From contig LQXN01000067.1 of assembly GCA_001648575.1 (NCBI GenBank), positions 62,001 to 126,000 on the forward strand: DNA of 64,000 bases, written 5' to 3'. The notes beneath the pieces were generated by a model, which did no database searches, had not been told where the DNA came from, and saw only the letters and a list, made by a program, of their open reading frames with translations. The stretch is from Sutcliffiella horikoshii DSM 8719 (GTDB lineage Bacteria; Bacillota; Bacilli; Bacillales; Bacillaceae_I). Shown here piece after piece: positions 9,267 through 18,400 of this stretch. How positions within the stretch are numbered: position 1 is the stretch's first letter; every line of letters starts with the position of its first letter. The position numbers were made by a program, and so were the translations under genes.

Positions 9267-9391
9267 ATTATCAAATCCTTTCACTACTATTTATTATCTG
9301 TTATACCCGCTATGAGGATATTTAACAACTTCTCATACCCTGATATTAAGACTTGCTCATAAAAAATTCGCGATAAGTTGCAATAAACCCT

Positions 9392-9419
9392 TTGCATCCT
9401 GTCAAAATTAACATATATT
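9392..9419 (+). promoter_or_regulatory. Candidate sigma-A promoter of plsY
   Basis: TTGCAT (9392-9397), a 16-base spacer and TATATT (9414-9419). This places transcription start near 9426, about 60 bases before the plsY start. Confidence 0.5.
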
Positions 9420-9487
9420 AAAGATAGGAATTATTATAGGGCTGATTTCTTTGAGAAACGAGCCTATTACATAAAGGGGTTTAATGA

Positions 9488-10093
9488 ATGACTGAACTAC
9501 TTATTATTATACTTGCATACCTCATCGGTTCCATTCCATTTGCACTTGTTGTTGGAAAAGTGGGCTATGGAATCGACATCCGTGAACATGGGAGCGGAAA
9601 CCTTGGCGGAACGAACACATTCCGGACACTAGGCATTAAAGCCGGTATGATTGTTACCATTTGTGACATTTTAAAAGGAACACTTGCTGCTTCCTTGCCG
9701 TTTCTGCTTGGAGCTGACATACACCCGCTTCTTGCTGGTGCATGTGCAGTAGTAGGTCATGTTTATCCCATTTTTGCAAAATTTCGTGGTGGGAAGGCTG
9801 TGGCAACCTCCGGCGGTGTCCTATTGTTTGCCAATCCGCTTATGTTCGGGCTCATGTTATTCTGCTTTTTCCTTTTTTTATTCTTGACGAAATATGTATC
9901 TCTCTCCTCCATGCTTACCGGGGTGGTTACAACCATCTATAGCATACTTTATGGAGATCTCCCTCTCATTATCGCGGTGTCTCTTCTGACGGCATTTGTC
10001 ATTTTTAAACACCGGACCAATATCGTGAGGATCATTCAGAAGACCGAACCGAAAATTACATGGTTAACCTTAAAAAAGAAAAAAGCATCCTAG
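9488..10093 (+). CDS. plsY: Acyl-phosphate:glycerol-3-phosphate acyltransferase PlsY
   Basis: A 201-residue membrane enzyme that transfers an acyl group from acyl-phosphate (made by PlsX) to glycerol-3-phosphate, the first membrane step of phospholipid synthesis. Five membrane helices are evident. The three conserved loop motifs are visible: [11 protein letters not shown] near residue 14, [12 protein letters not shown] near 36, and [21 protein letters not shown] near 91. An AAAGGGG ribosome binding site precedes the ATG. It is divergent from yneT, as in B. subtilis, where it is called yneS. Confidence 0.96.
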   Translation: MTELLIIILAYLIGSIPFALVVGKVGYGIDIREHGSGNLGGTNTFRTLGIKAGMIVTICDILKGTLAASLPFLLGADIHPLLAGACAVVGHVYPIFAKFRGGKAVATSGGVLLFANPLMFGLMLFCFFLFLFLTKYVSLSSMLTGVVTTIYSILYGDLPLIIAVSLLTAFVIFKHRTNIVRIIQKTEPKITWLTLKKKKAS

Positions 10094-10123
10094 GCATTCG
10101 AGATATGATCGAATGCTTTTTTA
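10094..10123. terminator. Terminator after plsY
   Basis: Stem GCATTCGA/TCGAATGC with a seven-base loop followed by TTTTTTA. Only the + direction has a clear T-run; the Nudix gene converges from the other side. Confidence 0.75.
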
Positions 10124-10128
10124 TTTCC

Positions 10129-10596
10129 CTAATGCCTGGTTACCACTTCTTTCATTGCTTTTTTTTCGTAATCATCCCAGACAACATGCTTCTCAAATGT
10201 ACCTTTTTCAAAGAATAATGGAAACCTTTCCTTGAACCACCCTTGCATTGGCAGCTCCAAAGCTTTTGAAATGTCCACCCATTTCAATTCCCCCTCTGGT
10301 GGGTTGTCTAATGGTTGACCATTGAAGGTATATGTTATGTAGTTAAATACCATGTATCTTTCATCGTTTATTTCATCCACATATTCATCCAAGCCTTTAT
10401 AAATAAGATTGCTTATCTCAAGCCCTGTTTCCTCGAGTACTTCACGTATAGCACCTTCTGTCGGGCTTTCAGGAAAATCCACTTTCCCACCAGGTCCGAG
10501 ATATCCAGGAAACCCTTTGTCATTCGGCCTATTAATCAAGAGAACTTTTTCATCATCGATTACAAGGCACATTGTATACATGCTTATTTTGGTCAT
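10129..10596 (-). CDS. Nudix hydrolase (MutT-like)
   Basis: A 155-residue Nudix protein. The Nudix box starts at residue 36 (GGKVDFPESPTEGA, then REVLEETGLE), with all catalytic Glu residues present. It hydrolyses a nucleoside diphosphate linked to another group; the overall layout resembles 8-oxo-dGTP or related (deoxy)nucleotide pyrophosphatases, but the substrate is not proven. Its ATG overlaps the stop codon of a 46-codon gene upstream (ATGA), so the two are translationally coupled. It is the last gene of a long leftward cluster of small hydrolases. Confidence 0.88.
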   Translation of the reverse strand: MTKISMYTMCLVIDDEKVLLINRPNDKGFPGYLGPGGKVDFPESPTEGAIREVLEETGLEISNLIYKGLDEYVDEINDERYMVFNYITYTFNGQPLDNPPEGELKWVDISKALELPMQGWFKERFPLFFEKGTFEKHVVWDDYEKKAMKEVVTRH

Positions 10597-10733
10597 TTTA
10601 TTTCTCTCTCTCCTGAGTCTTTCGTCTCCAATATCTCTATGATTCTCTTATTCTGCTTTACTAACTGTCCCAAATAAGAAATGATGGTCCCGGTACCTGC
10701 AGCAATACCTATCAATAGCAATATAATAAACAA
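10593..10733 (-). CDS. Small single-pass membrane protein coupled to the Nudix gene
   Basis: A 46-residue gene not previously named that I recognise. It has one N-terminal membrane helix (FIILLLIGIAAGTGTII) followed by a short amphipathic segment (LGQLVKQNKRIIEILE) and a charged tail ending EREIK. It starts with TTG at 10733 after AAAGGA, with rather long spacing. The stop codon TGA overlaps the ATG of the Nudix gene. Clean membrane/cytoplasmic composition and the ATGA overlap argue that it is real. It may serve as a membrane anchor or be a stand-alone small protein; no function can be assigned. Confidence 0.6.
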   Translation of the reverse strand: MFIILLLIGIAAGTGTIISYLGQLVKQNKRIIEILETKDSGEREIK

Positions 10734-10757
10734 ACCATGAACACTTCCTTTTAAGGC

Positions 10758-11156
10758 TTACTCTGAAGGTGCTACAATCTCCACCTTGATCCTGTCGGGA
10801 TCTTCAAAAAACACAGCATAGTAATTTTCTCCACCTGCATATGGATGCTTATCCATGTAGAGCATGCTTACTCCACGAGATTTAAGTTGTTCTGTCAGGC
10901 ATTCTACCTGGTCCCGTGAAGATGCGTGAAAAGCTAGATGATTAAGACCTACTCTGCTTCGGTGATAAGGAATATCCAGAAACCTTTCTTCAGTTTGGAC
11001 AAAGACGATATAAGTATCTCCTAATTTCCAACTCTTTCCCTTATCCCAGTCCTGATAGAGTTTATAACCTAACTCTTCTAGCAACCAGCCCCAGAACTCA
11101 TTCGATTTCTTGAGATTAGAAACATAAAGTTCTATGTGGTGTATCAATCCTGTCAT
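10758..11156 (-). CDS. VOC superfamily (glyoxalase/bleomycin-resistance fold) protein
   Basis: A 132-residue protein with two beta-alpha-beta-beta-beta units of the vicinal-oxygen-chelate fold. Likely metal ligands are His7 (IHHIELYV), the His in GLNHLAFHA, and the Glu near the C-terminus (IKVEIVAP). The substrate is unknown; family members include glyoxalases, dioxygenases and antibiotic-binding proteins. Its ATG overlaps the stop of the upstream nucleotidyltransferase-like gene by four bases. Confidence 0.8.
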   Translation of the reverse strand: MTGLIHHIELYVSNLKKSNEFWGWLLEELGYKLYQDWDKGKSWKLGDTYIVFVQTEERFLDIPYHRSRVGLNHLAFHASSRDQVECLTEQLKSRGVSMLYMDKHPYAGGENYYAVFFEDPDRIKVEIVAPSE

Positions 11157-11734
11157 GATCTTACTCCTCCTGCATGAAATACGGGTATTTTAGGCCAAAT
11201 CCCTTGCCAATTTTTCTCTTTCAAACGCTTCTCATAGATAGTTGATCGATCAGAAGATGTTTGAAATGTGGCAGTGGGTTTGACTTCCAGGTTCACTAGG
11301 TCTTGTATTCCACAGGGTGCCGCTAATTCCAAATTATCGTCTTCATTCAACTTCACGCCAATGGCTGTAGCCGATTCAGGAAATTTAGACATTGCTTCAA
11401 TGGAATTTATATAGGGTGGTACGGTATTAACAACATGCATCCTTGCCTGATTTTTAACCGACCAAGGAGCTTGTGGGTATAATTGCAAAAGTCGTCTTTC
11501 AAACTGTTTTTCTTTCTCCTCAGAAATAACCTTACTGTCAAAATAAATGACATCTATATCTGGCACTGGCGTCCTGTTGGTATAACCATGCAAGGTGTCC
11601 CACACTTTTGAACGCACAAACCCTGCACACACCCACCAATCGGGTAGATCCAATTTCATTGCAGCCTTTATGATATCCATCATCCATTCATCTGATTGAA
11701 TGAGATTCAGTATATCTTCTTCAGTCTTAATCAA
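11153..11734 (-). CDS. Nucleotidyltransferase-fold family protein (DUF925 type)
   Basis: A 193-residue protein resembling the PF06042-type nucleotidyltransferase-like family. It has WWVCAGFVRSKVWD near the N-terminus, then the paired acidic residues VPDIDVIYFD of the polymerase-beta-like active site, MHVVNTVPPY, AIGVKL and a C-terminal YEKRLKEKNW. The reaction is not known. The start is TTG at 11734: an upstream GTG at 11752 would have the AAAGGAGG ribosome binding site inside its own coding sequence. It overlaps the next gene (VOC protein) by ATGA. Confidence 0.75.
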   Translation of the reverse strand: MIKTEEDILNLIQSDEWMMDIIKAAMKLDLPDWWVCAGFVRSKVWDTLHGYTNRTPVPDIDVIYFDSKVISEEKEKQFERRLLQLYPQAPWSVKNQARMHVVNTVPPYINSIEAMSKFPESATAIGVKLNEDDNLELAAPCGIQDLVNLEVKPTATFQTSSDRSTIYEKRLKEKNWQGIWPKIPVFHAGGVRS

Positions 11735-11785
11735 AAAAATGCCTCCTTTCACGGCACACGAACATATATTCCCATTATACCGAAA

Positions 11786-12412
11786 TTAGGATGAAGATAG
11801 CAAGAGTTTCCAATTAGTTGTATCTTTGATTGCTTGACATCCTTTGTCAATGGACGTTTCCATGTACCCGATCATCATTTCCATCGTGAATACTTGGAGA
11901 GGCTCATCACTAAAAAAAGAGGTCATATCTTGTTGCACAAATGGTAAAAAGTTAATTAGCTGCTCGACAGACACTTCCTCAAGATCTACCGGATGCCCTC
12001 TAAGAAAAATCTCATTCAACATACTTTCCTTAATTTGAAAATGATGCATCAGCTTTGCATTAAGCAGCTTAAAATCATCATGATATCTTTCAAAGATAGA
12101 AGAATCATTTTCCATCCGGTTCTTTAACCATGGCAAAAAGAACCCTGACAGCCATACCTCATCTGCCACTAAGTGTGAATAATAGCCATGGATGTACGCA
12201 ATATTCTCATGGTGCCGATATTTTTGCAGAAATGCTTTATAATCAATTGTACGGGTATAGTCCACCGTATTGCCCTTATAAAAATGAGAAAGGTCCTTAG
12301 GAGAAACCGCATCAGGTGCAATCGCCCCCAAAAGAAAGGAACCTACATCCTCTATTCCAAGCCTGGATGCTATTTCGTGACCTATTAACGTATGCATAAG
12401 GCGTGAACCCAT
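11786..12412 (-). CDS. Zinc-dependent phospholipase C-like hydrolase
   Basis: A 208-residue protein with the His/Asp pattern of the zinc-dependent phospholipase C (PF00882) group: SRLMHTLIGHEIA, the FLLGAIAPDA motif, SHFY, and YIHGYYSHLVADEVW, which together supply several potential metal ligands. There is no signal peptide, so it acts in the cytoplasm and the substrate is uncertain. Related proteins are common in Bacillus next to phosphatase and HAD genes, as here. It starts two bases after the histidine phosphatase gene ends. Confidence 0.65.
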   Translation of the reverse strand: MGSRLMHTLIGHEIASRLGIEDVGSFLLGAIAPDAVSPKDLSHFYKGNTVDYTRTIDYKAFLQKYRHHENIAYIHGYYSHLVADEVWLSGFFLPWLKNRMENDSSIFERYHDDFKLLNAKLMHHFQIKESMLNEIFLRGHPVDLEEVSVEQLINFLPFVQQDMTSFFSDEPLQVFTMEMMIGYMETSIDKGCQAIKDTTNWKLLLSSS

Positions 12413-12414
12413 TA

Positions 12415-12996
12415 TTATTTCGCTCCCAGGTGCTTGGTACAGTTATACAACTCACATTCCCAAAGTCCTTCTCTCACTTTAACTGTGGAAACTGACGTGT
12501 TCTCCAAGTGGTCATCCATTTTAAGTTCTTTCACTAATTCTCCTAGAAGGTGCCGTATATATGCTCCATGACTGACTACCAAAACATTCTGATCAGGATG
12601 TTTTTCGGTTACATCTTCAATAAAGGAGAGTGCTCTTTGCAGCACCATTTCTTTCGATTCAATCCCAAGGTCCAACTCTCTCCAATTTTCTCCCCATTTT
12701 TCAATTCTCTCAGGTTCAGTAGTGCCTTCTATCTGACCGCCATTAACCTCTTGTAGTCTTGAATCCAAGAACACCTCACTGACTTGCAGATTCCTTGCCA
12801 CTATTTCAGCTGTCTGTTTTGCTCTTAATAGATCACTAGAGTAAATAACATCCCAGCCTTCGCTTTTGATTCTCTCTGCTAATAATTCTGCATCCCTGAT
12901 ACCATCCTGATCAAGAGGGATATTGGAACTTCCCTGTGCTCTCCGCTCTTTATTCCAAGCAGTACTTCCGTGGCGTATAAGACCTAATTTAGTCAA
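12415..12996 (-). CDS. Histidine phosphatase family protein (phosphoglycerate-mutase-like)
   Basis: A 193-residue protein of the branch-1 histidine phosphatase superfamily. The phosphorylated His9 lies in LIRHGSTAWN, with Arg58 (SSDLLRAKQTA), Glu83 (LQEVNGG) and the second His143 (VVSHGAYIRHLL). Substrates in this family range from phosphoglycerate to small phosphate esters and cannot be told from sequence. The start codon is TTG, preceded by AAAGGAGTG with ideal spacing. It is followed after two bases by the zinc-PLC-like gene. Confidence 0.85.
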   Translation of the reverse strand: MTKLGLIRHGSTAWNKERRAQGSSNIPLDQDGIRDAELLAERIKSEGWDVIYSSDLLRAKQTAEIVARNLQVSEVFLDSRLQEVNGGQIEGTTEPERIEKWGENWRELDLGIESKEMVLQRALSFIEDVTEKHPDQNVLVVSHGAYIRHLLGELVKELKMDDHLENTSVSTVKVREGLWECELYNCTKHLGAK

Positions 12997-13068
12997 TGTT
13001 AAACACTCCTTTGTTTGGAATAGAATGAATTTTTAGTTTAATGGATAATCACATGAAAGACAACTAAT

Positions 13069-13194
13069 TTAAGACAGATCTCGCCACTCATAAAACTGCA
13101 ATACCAATGAGTCTGACAGCCACTTTTGTAATAGCTTTTCGTCTTTTCCCTGAATAAGTTCCCTTATATGTACAGCATTGTTTAGAAAGATCAA
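13069..13194 (-). pseudogene. Truncated GNAT acetyltransferase, N-terminal fragment
   Basis: A 41-codon frame with a perfect ribosome binding site (AATAGGAGGTGATAGG before TTG at 13194). It encodes VHIRELIQGKDEKLLQKWLS and then DSLVLQFYEWRD, which closely resembles the first 40 residues of GNAT acetyltransferases of the aminoglycoside 6'-acetyltransferase type. The frame then stops; the acetyl-CoA-binding half is absent and no continuation is visible in other frames before the next gene. The start is 12 bases after the DUF2785 gene, so it was an operon member that decayed. Confidence 0.65.
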
Positions 13195-13205
13195 CCTATC
13201 ACCTC

Positions 13206-14057
13206 CTATTGGCCATAAGATTTTCTAAACCAATAATGAATATTATTTTCTAAGCATTGAAGCAGTTCTTTATTAGGATAGGAGTGCTTCAGTCTAAAAA
13301 AAAGGGCCTTCATAAAATTACTCACCATTATTTTACTCCGATAATCTGTCAGAGAGTTGCCTTCTTCCACCATTGACCTTTCCAGAGTCAAAGAAAGGTT
13401 GTTTAGCCAACTTACCAGAACATCTTGCTTTATACCTTTTTCCAATAATGCTTCTATAACGAAAATCAGCCGCTCCTCTTCCTCATCTGTATATACTATT
13501 CCCTTTAGAAGGCATGCCTGTATAGCATTCAGCACTTTTGGTAGATTTCCCACATGAAAATGGTGATGCTTTATGAGGGCGGAAAGCATATCCGCTCCAT
13601 GCGCAATACTGTGCGCCCATTCCTTCCCCTCTACATATCCTCGTATATCCTTTTCCTCATGCAGGTATGTAAGAATCAATTCTGATACTTCTTGTAGTTT
13701 CATACTTGTTAAAAATGTTGTTTTATTATCCTCGGTTAAAATTAATGCAACGACCAAAGAGGAAAAAGAGCGTGTAAATACTGAGTCTGTATTTTTTTCG
13801 CCAATTTTATAAAATAAATGATCTTGATCTAAACATCTGTCCAACATGCTAGCCATTTCGCTTTGTGGGATAAGGCTGCCGCCAATTAATTTAGCAAAAT
13901 TCGAGTATATGAGATGATCCCTCAGTACGGGATCAACAGAACCGATGTGCGATAGCATTGATTGCAAAAGACTGGCTCTATAATTATCGTCGTCTAATAC
14001 CCTTTTAATATCTAAAGATATAAGGACGTCTTTCAATATATCTTCTTCATATATCAT
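13206..14057 (-). CDS. DUF2785 domain-containing protein
   Basis: A 283-residue, mostly alpha-helical cytoplasmic protein matching DUF2785. The family signature RGYVEGKEWAHSIAHGADML is present near residue 140. No catalytic activity is known for the family. The ATG at 14057 overlaps the stop of the HAD gene as ATGA and has AAGGGA at the right distance; the upstream in-frame ATG at 14084 would overlap the HAD gene by 31 bases and is less likely. Confidence 0.75.
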   Translation of the reverse strand: MIYEEDILKDVLISLDIKRVLDDDNYRASLLQSMLSHIGSVDPVLRDHLIYSNFAKLIGGSLIPQSEMASMLDRCLDQDHLFYKIGEKNTDSVFTRSFSSLVVALILTEDNKTTFLTSMKLQEVSELILTYLHEEKDIRGYVEGKEWAHSIAHGADMLSALIKHHHFHVGNLPKVLNAIQACLLKGIVYTDEEEERLIFVIEALLEKGIKQDVLVSWLNNLSLTLERSMVEEGNSLTDYRSKIMVSNFMKALFFRLKHSYPNKELLQCLENNIHYWFRKSYGQ

Positions 14058-14749
14058 CTTCTTTTTATCCCTTCCATCATCCACTTTTCATTTATTGATT
14101 TAACTAGAGCTGGTAATACATCGAGATTTTCAATTATGTAATCAGCATTCACCTTGTCCCAAAAGGAATCTTTCTTCCATACAGTAGTCATCCCCACCTT
14201 TTTAGCTGCTTTTACATCATTCTCGGGATGGTCCCCAACAAAAAGGCATTCCTTCGTAGATACTCGAAGAAATTCTGCAGACCTCATAAAAATTTCAGGA
14301 TTTGGTTTTTTTATCCCTTCACGCTCCGATATTAGAATGGAAGTGAAGAAGGATTCTATTTTCAATGCTTTTATATTGTTCATCTGAAATATTTCAAAAC
14401 CGTTAGTTATCATGCCTAAAGAAAGATTCTCTTCTGCAAGCTTTACAAGTGTTTCTTCTAATTTATCAAAAGGGGTGCAGTGATATCGGAAATGATGAAT
14501 ATAGTCATTTAAAAGTTCATCCCAAGTCAGTGCCTTTATCATAAATTCTTTGACAAGCTGCTGATACACCTTATCTTTCCAGACATACCCCCGTGCATCC
14601 AACTCTATAAATCTATTCATATAATTATCTTTCGGAATATGACCAAGGGCTTTCTTGCACCTTTCATATTGATCTTCTATAAAATTCTGTAATGAGTAAT
14701 CTCTATTTAAAAGGGTTCCATCAAGATCAAATATAACCGCCTTAATCAT
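14054..14749 (-). CDS. HAD-superfamily hydrolase, subfamily IA
   Basis: A 231-residue haloacid-dehalogenase-type phosphatase. Motif I is FDLDGTLL with the nucleophile Asp8 and acid Asp10; motif II is MITNG; motif III contains KKPNPEIF; motif IV is LFVGDHPENDV. A helical cap domain lies between motifs I and II. It hydrolyses a small phosphorylated metabolite that is not identifiable. It overlaps the upstream SGNH hydrolase gene by eight bases and the DUF2785 gene by four. Confidence 0.88.
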   Translation of the reverse strand: MIKAVIFDLDGTLLNRDYSLQNFIEDQYERCKKALGHIPKDNYMNRFIELDARGYVWKDKVYQQLVKEFMIKALTWDELLNDYIHHFRYHCTPFDKLEETLVKLAEENLSLGMITNGFEIFQMNNIKALKIESFFTSILISEREGIKKPNPEIFMRSAEFLRVSTKECLFVGDHPENDVKAAKKVGMTTVWKKDSFWDKVNADYIIENLDVLPALVKSINEKWMMEGIKRR

Positions 14750-15329
14750 GTTGCCTTGCTCCCTTAGAATCTATCTCCTGAATTTTACTCAAAATTAGCG
14801 TTGATAAAATATCATAACCAGAGCCACCGAAATGCAAACCGTCATTTAGGATACCAACTAGCAGCTCTTCATAATTTGGTCTTGAATAAAGATCAGTAAA
14901 AAAATCGATATAATGGCTTCCGGTTTCCTTGGCAACATCTCTAACCGCATCTGCATATCGAGCCAATTCTTTATTTTTACGGTTTGGCTGCATGGCTTCA
15001 TCTACAGGGGGCGGACTGATAAGAATCGTTTTCTCAGGCCCAATAAGATGAGTAATCTCTAAAATGTTTTCCTTATAAGTTTTAAGTGTCACTTTCTTAT
15101 GTGACGCAACATCATTGGAACCAAAAAGTACCGTTACGAGATCCGGATGTATCGTCAAAACATCTTTTTCTATTCTTCTTAATGCGTCCTTTGTTGTATG
15201 ACCTGACACACCTGCATTGACGACATTATACGTAGGAAGTTGAGAGCTTAACTCTTCAGTTAGACGCGGATTATCTTTTCCTTCATACCTTGCTGTCAGA
15301 CTATCTCCGAAACAGACGAGAGTTTTCAT
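14742..15329 (-). CDS. SGNH/GDSL hydrolase (lipase/esterase family)
   Basis: A 195-residue SGNH hydrolase without a signal peptide. Block I is CFGDSLTARYEG with the nucleophile Ser10, block II has Gly40 (NAGVSGHTT), block III has Asn72 (FGSNDVA), and block V has Asp163 and His166 (NDGLHFGGSGY). It is probably an intracellular esterase or thioesterase. The ATG at 15329 is used because the AAGGTGG ribosome binding site lies just upstream; the GTG at 15344 overlaps it. It is the first gene of the leftward hydrolase cluster that runs to the Nudix gene. Confidence 0.87.
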   Translation of the reverse strand: MKTLVCFGDSLTARYEGKDNPRLTEELSSQLPTYNVVNAGVSGHTTKDALRRIEKDVLTIHPDLVTVLFGSNDVASHKKVTLKTYKENILEITHLIGPEKTILISPPPVDEAMQPNRKNKELARYADAVRDVAKETGSHYIDFFTDLYSRPNYEELLVGILNDGLHFGGSGYDILSTLILSKIQEIDSKGARQHD

Positions 15330-15423
15330 TTTTTGATATACCACCTTTTTTATAAAACTTAAATAACCAATATACTTAATCTTACCATAAAATAGAAATC
15401 TCTAGTTTTACCATACCAAAAGT

Positions 15424-15462
15424 AAAAAGCACCCATCTTCAAGATAGTGGATGCTTTGTTTT
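15424..15462 (-). terminator. Terminator of the RND exporter gene
   Basis: On the - strand AAAGCATCCACTATCTT pairs with AAGATGGGTGCTTT across a short loop and is followed by T residues. Confidence 0.7.
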
Positions 15463-15463
15463 T

Positions 15464-18400
15464 CTAACCAGCTTTTTTTGATGTTGATACTTGCTCTGTA
15501 CCTTTTTTCTTACTTTGCTTGAACACTTTCCTGATCCCGACTCCAAGATCATGGAAGAGCATGTAAACAGAAGGAATCAGTACCAGAGTTATTAAAGTCG
15601 AAAATAATAAGCCCGCTATGACTACAGTGGCCAACGGTGCTTGATAGTTACTCGCTGCACCTGTAGAAATGGCAAGAGGCAACATCCCCCCAACAGTTGT
15701 CAACATTGTCATGAAGATTGGTCTGATACGGTTCATACCCGCTTCCACCATTGCTTCCCCAACCCCATAATCATCATCACGCAGTTGCTTAGCACGATCT
15801 ATTAACAGAATGGCATTGTTTAAAACGATACCAATCAACATGATTACGCCCATTCCAGACATTATACTCAGCTCACGTTGTGTTAACAACAACCCTAAAA
15901 TGACACCAGTAAAGGTCATTGGTATGATGGTCATTACGATTAATGGATGTAGTAGATGATTGAACTGTACTGCCATCACGACATACACTAGAAAAATGGC
16001 AATTCCCAAAATGACCAGCATATCCTGTAGGGCTTCCTGTTGCTGCTCAAGACTGCCGCCTACCGAGATGTTGTACCTATCAGGTGTTTCAAATGAGTCA
16101 ATCACTTCTTGCACGTCTCTATTTACTGATCCAAGGTCGCGATTCTCAATATTAGCTAACACCTTTACGACCCTCTCACCACTTGTATGGTCGATCTGCC
16201 CTGGTGCTTTGATCTGCTCAAAGGTTATATAATTAGATAGTTTTTTAGCACCGTTGAGAGTGGAAACTTCCATATTTAATAAATCAGCTTTCTTATTGAA
16301 TACACCATTTGGCGCAATCACGATTGGTGTTCCTGCTTCATCCTGCAAAGCACCAATTGGGATGGAAGAAGTAAGACTGTTTAATTCTCCTAAAATCTGC
16401 AACGGCGAAATACCGTCCTCTTTCATTTTCGTTTCATCCAAAACGATTCGTTCTTCATCCATCATAGTTCCAAGGGAAGTGGTAGAGCCAATAATCCCAT
16501 CAACTTCTTTTAACTTACTCATTACTTGAGCAGATAGAGAAGTAAGAACATCGAGGTCCTCTCCGCTTATATCAATTTGAACTGGATAGCTTGCTCCTGT
16601 GCTCATGACGGAAGTGACATCCATAATTGGATATTCCCCTGTTAAATCAAGCAACTCTGAGAGAATGCGTTCGTTTACTTCTTTTTGCTCTAAGGTAGCA
16701 TCTTGTTCCGGAGTCATATTGATCAATACGAACATAGATTCGATCTGGTCTAGAACAAATCCTTCCTTCACATCCGGAATATCCTCGAGCTTGGAATGAA
16801 TCGCTTCTGCAATGTCATTTTTTTGTGCTGGTGTAACTCCTTTATCCAAGGACACCATTATTTCTGAATATCGATTATACATGTCAGGCATAATGGTCAT
16901 CGGTACCTTTGTGACTAACGCAAGTGATGCTACAAACATCAAAATGAATAGAAAGATAACACCGTAACGTCTGCGTTTTTTATAAGTCAGCCATTGGATA
17001 AAACGGCCATAGGATAAAATGATTCTGCTGTTTCTTTTTTGCTTCTGTCTTTTAGAAAGTCGCAAGAAATTCTCTGATAGGGACGGAATCAACGTAAAGG
17101 AAACGATTACAGAACTTACCAGTGTCACAATTACCACTACCGATAAAATGATCATGAACTTCCCTGCTTCCCCTCCTAACAAACCTATTGGTAAAAATAC
17201 GACGATGGTTGTCAGCATAGAAGCAAATACCGCAGAGGCTACTTCCTTTACACCTGCTAAAACTGCCTCCCGACTCTTTATGCCTTGTTCTTTCTTACGA
17301 TATATCGACTCCAAAATAACGATGGAGGCATCCACCATCATTCCGATTCCAAGACCTAAAGCAATTAAACTCAACATATTAATGCTATATCCCAATATCC
17401 ACATACTTGCGAATGTAAGTAGAATCGATATTGGAATAGATATTCCTATAATGATGGTTGCTCTTACATTACGAAGGAACAAGAAGAGAACTACTATTGC
17501 CAGCAATCCTCCAATCAGTATATTGCTGGATACCCCATCAACTGCATCACTTACATAGTCTGCTTGAGTCACTATCTCTTCAAATGTAAAGGCTTTTACA
17601 AGTCCTTCTTCCTTAATTTTATCAACTTCTGCCCGGACCGCTTTTGCCATTTCAATCTGGGTAACATCTGACACACGGCCAATCTGAACCATCACCACAT
17701 CCCGGCTTCCATTCTTCCAAACCCCAGAAGCTGTATCACGGACCTGGAGAGTAATATCAGCAAGCTCTTGCAGTTCTTTAACACCTGCCATTGTAGGGAC
17801 TAGGATTTCTTCCAAATCCTCCAAGTTCATTAAAGAAGTATTCCATCTTAGTGTTGGGCCGTTCGTTTCTTCGGACAACTTACCGAAAGAAGTAATCAGG
17901 TTTGACTGCTGAATGGTCTGTATGATTTGTTGTGAGTCCACTCCATATTCAGCCAGCACATCATCCTTAAATTGAATGAGAATTTCATTTTTTTCCAAGC
18001 CATCAAACTTAACATCCCTGACTGCCGGCAATGCTTCAAGCCTCGGCTCCACCACATTTTTGGCAAATGCTGTGATCTTTTCCATGTTGCCGTTGGAAAT
18101 GTCCATATAAAACTCATAATCTTGACTGGTTGTCACTTGGAAGCTATTGATATATTGAATTCCAGGAATCTGGTTTGAGAGAGGTGCTATCGCAGACTCA
18201 ATATTTTTATGTATCTCATCCCCTCTTCCTTCCTCAATCGTGACAGTTATTGAAGCCTTTCCTGTATAGGATGCAGATGAGTGAGAGTCGACTCCTTCCA
18301 TCCCGCTTAAAATCTGTTCAATCGGTTTTGTGATTTTTTCTTCTACATCAAGGACTGGCATTTCCCCAGCATCTATTTGCACAATGGTCATATCGAAGGA

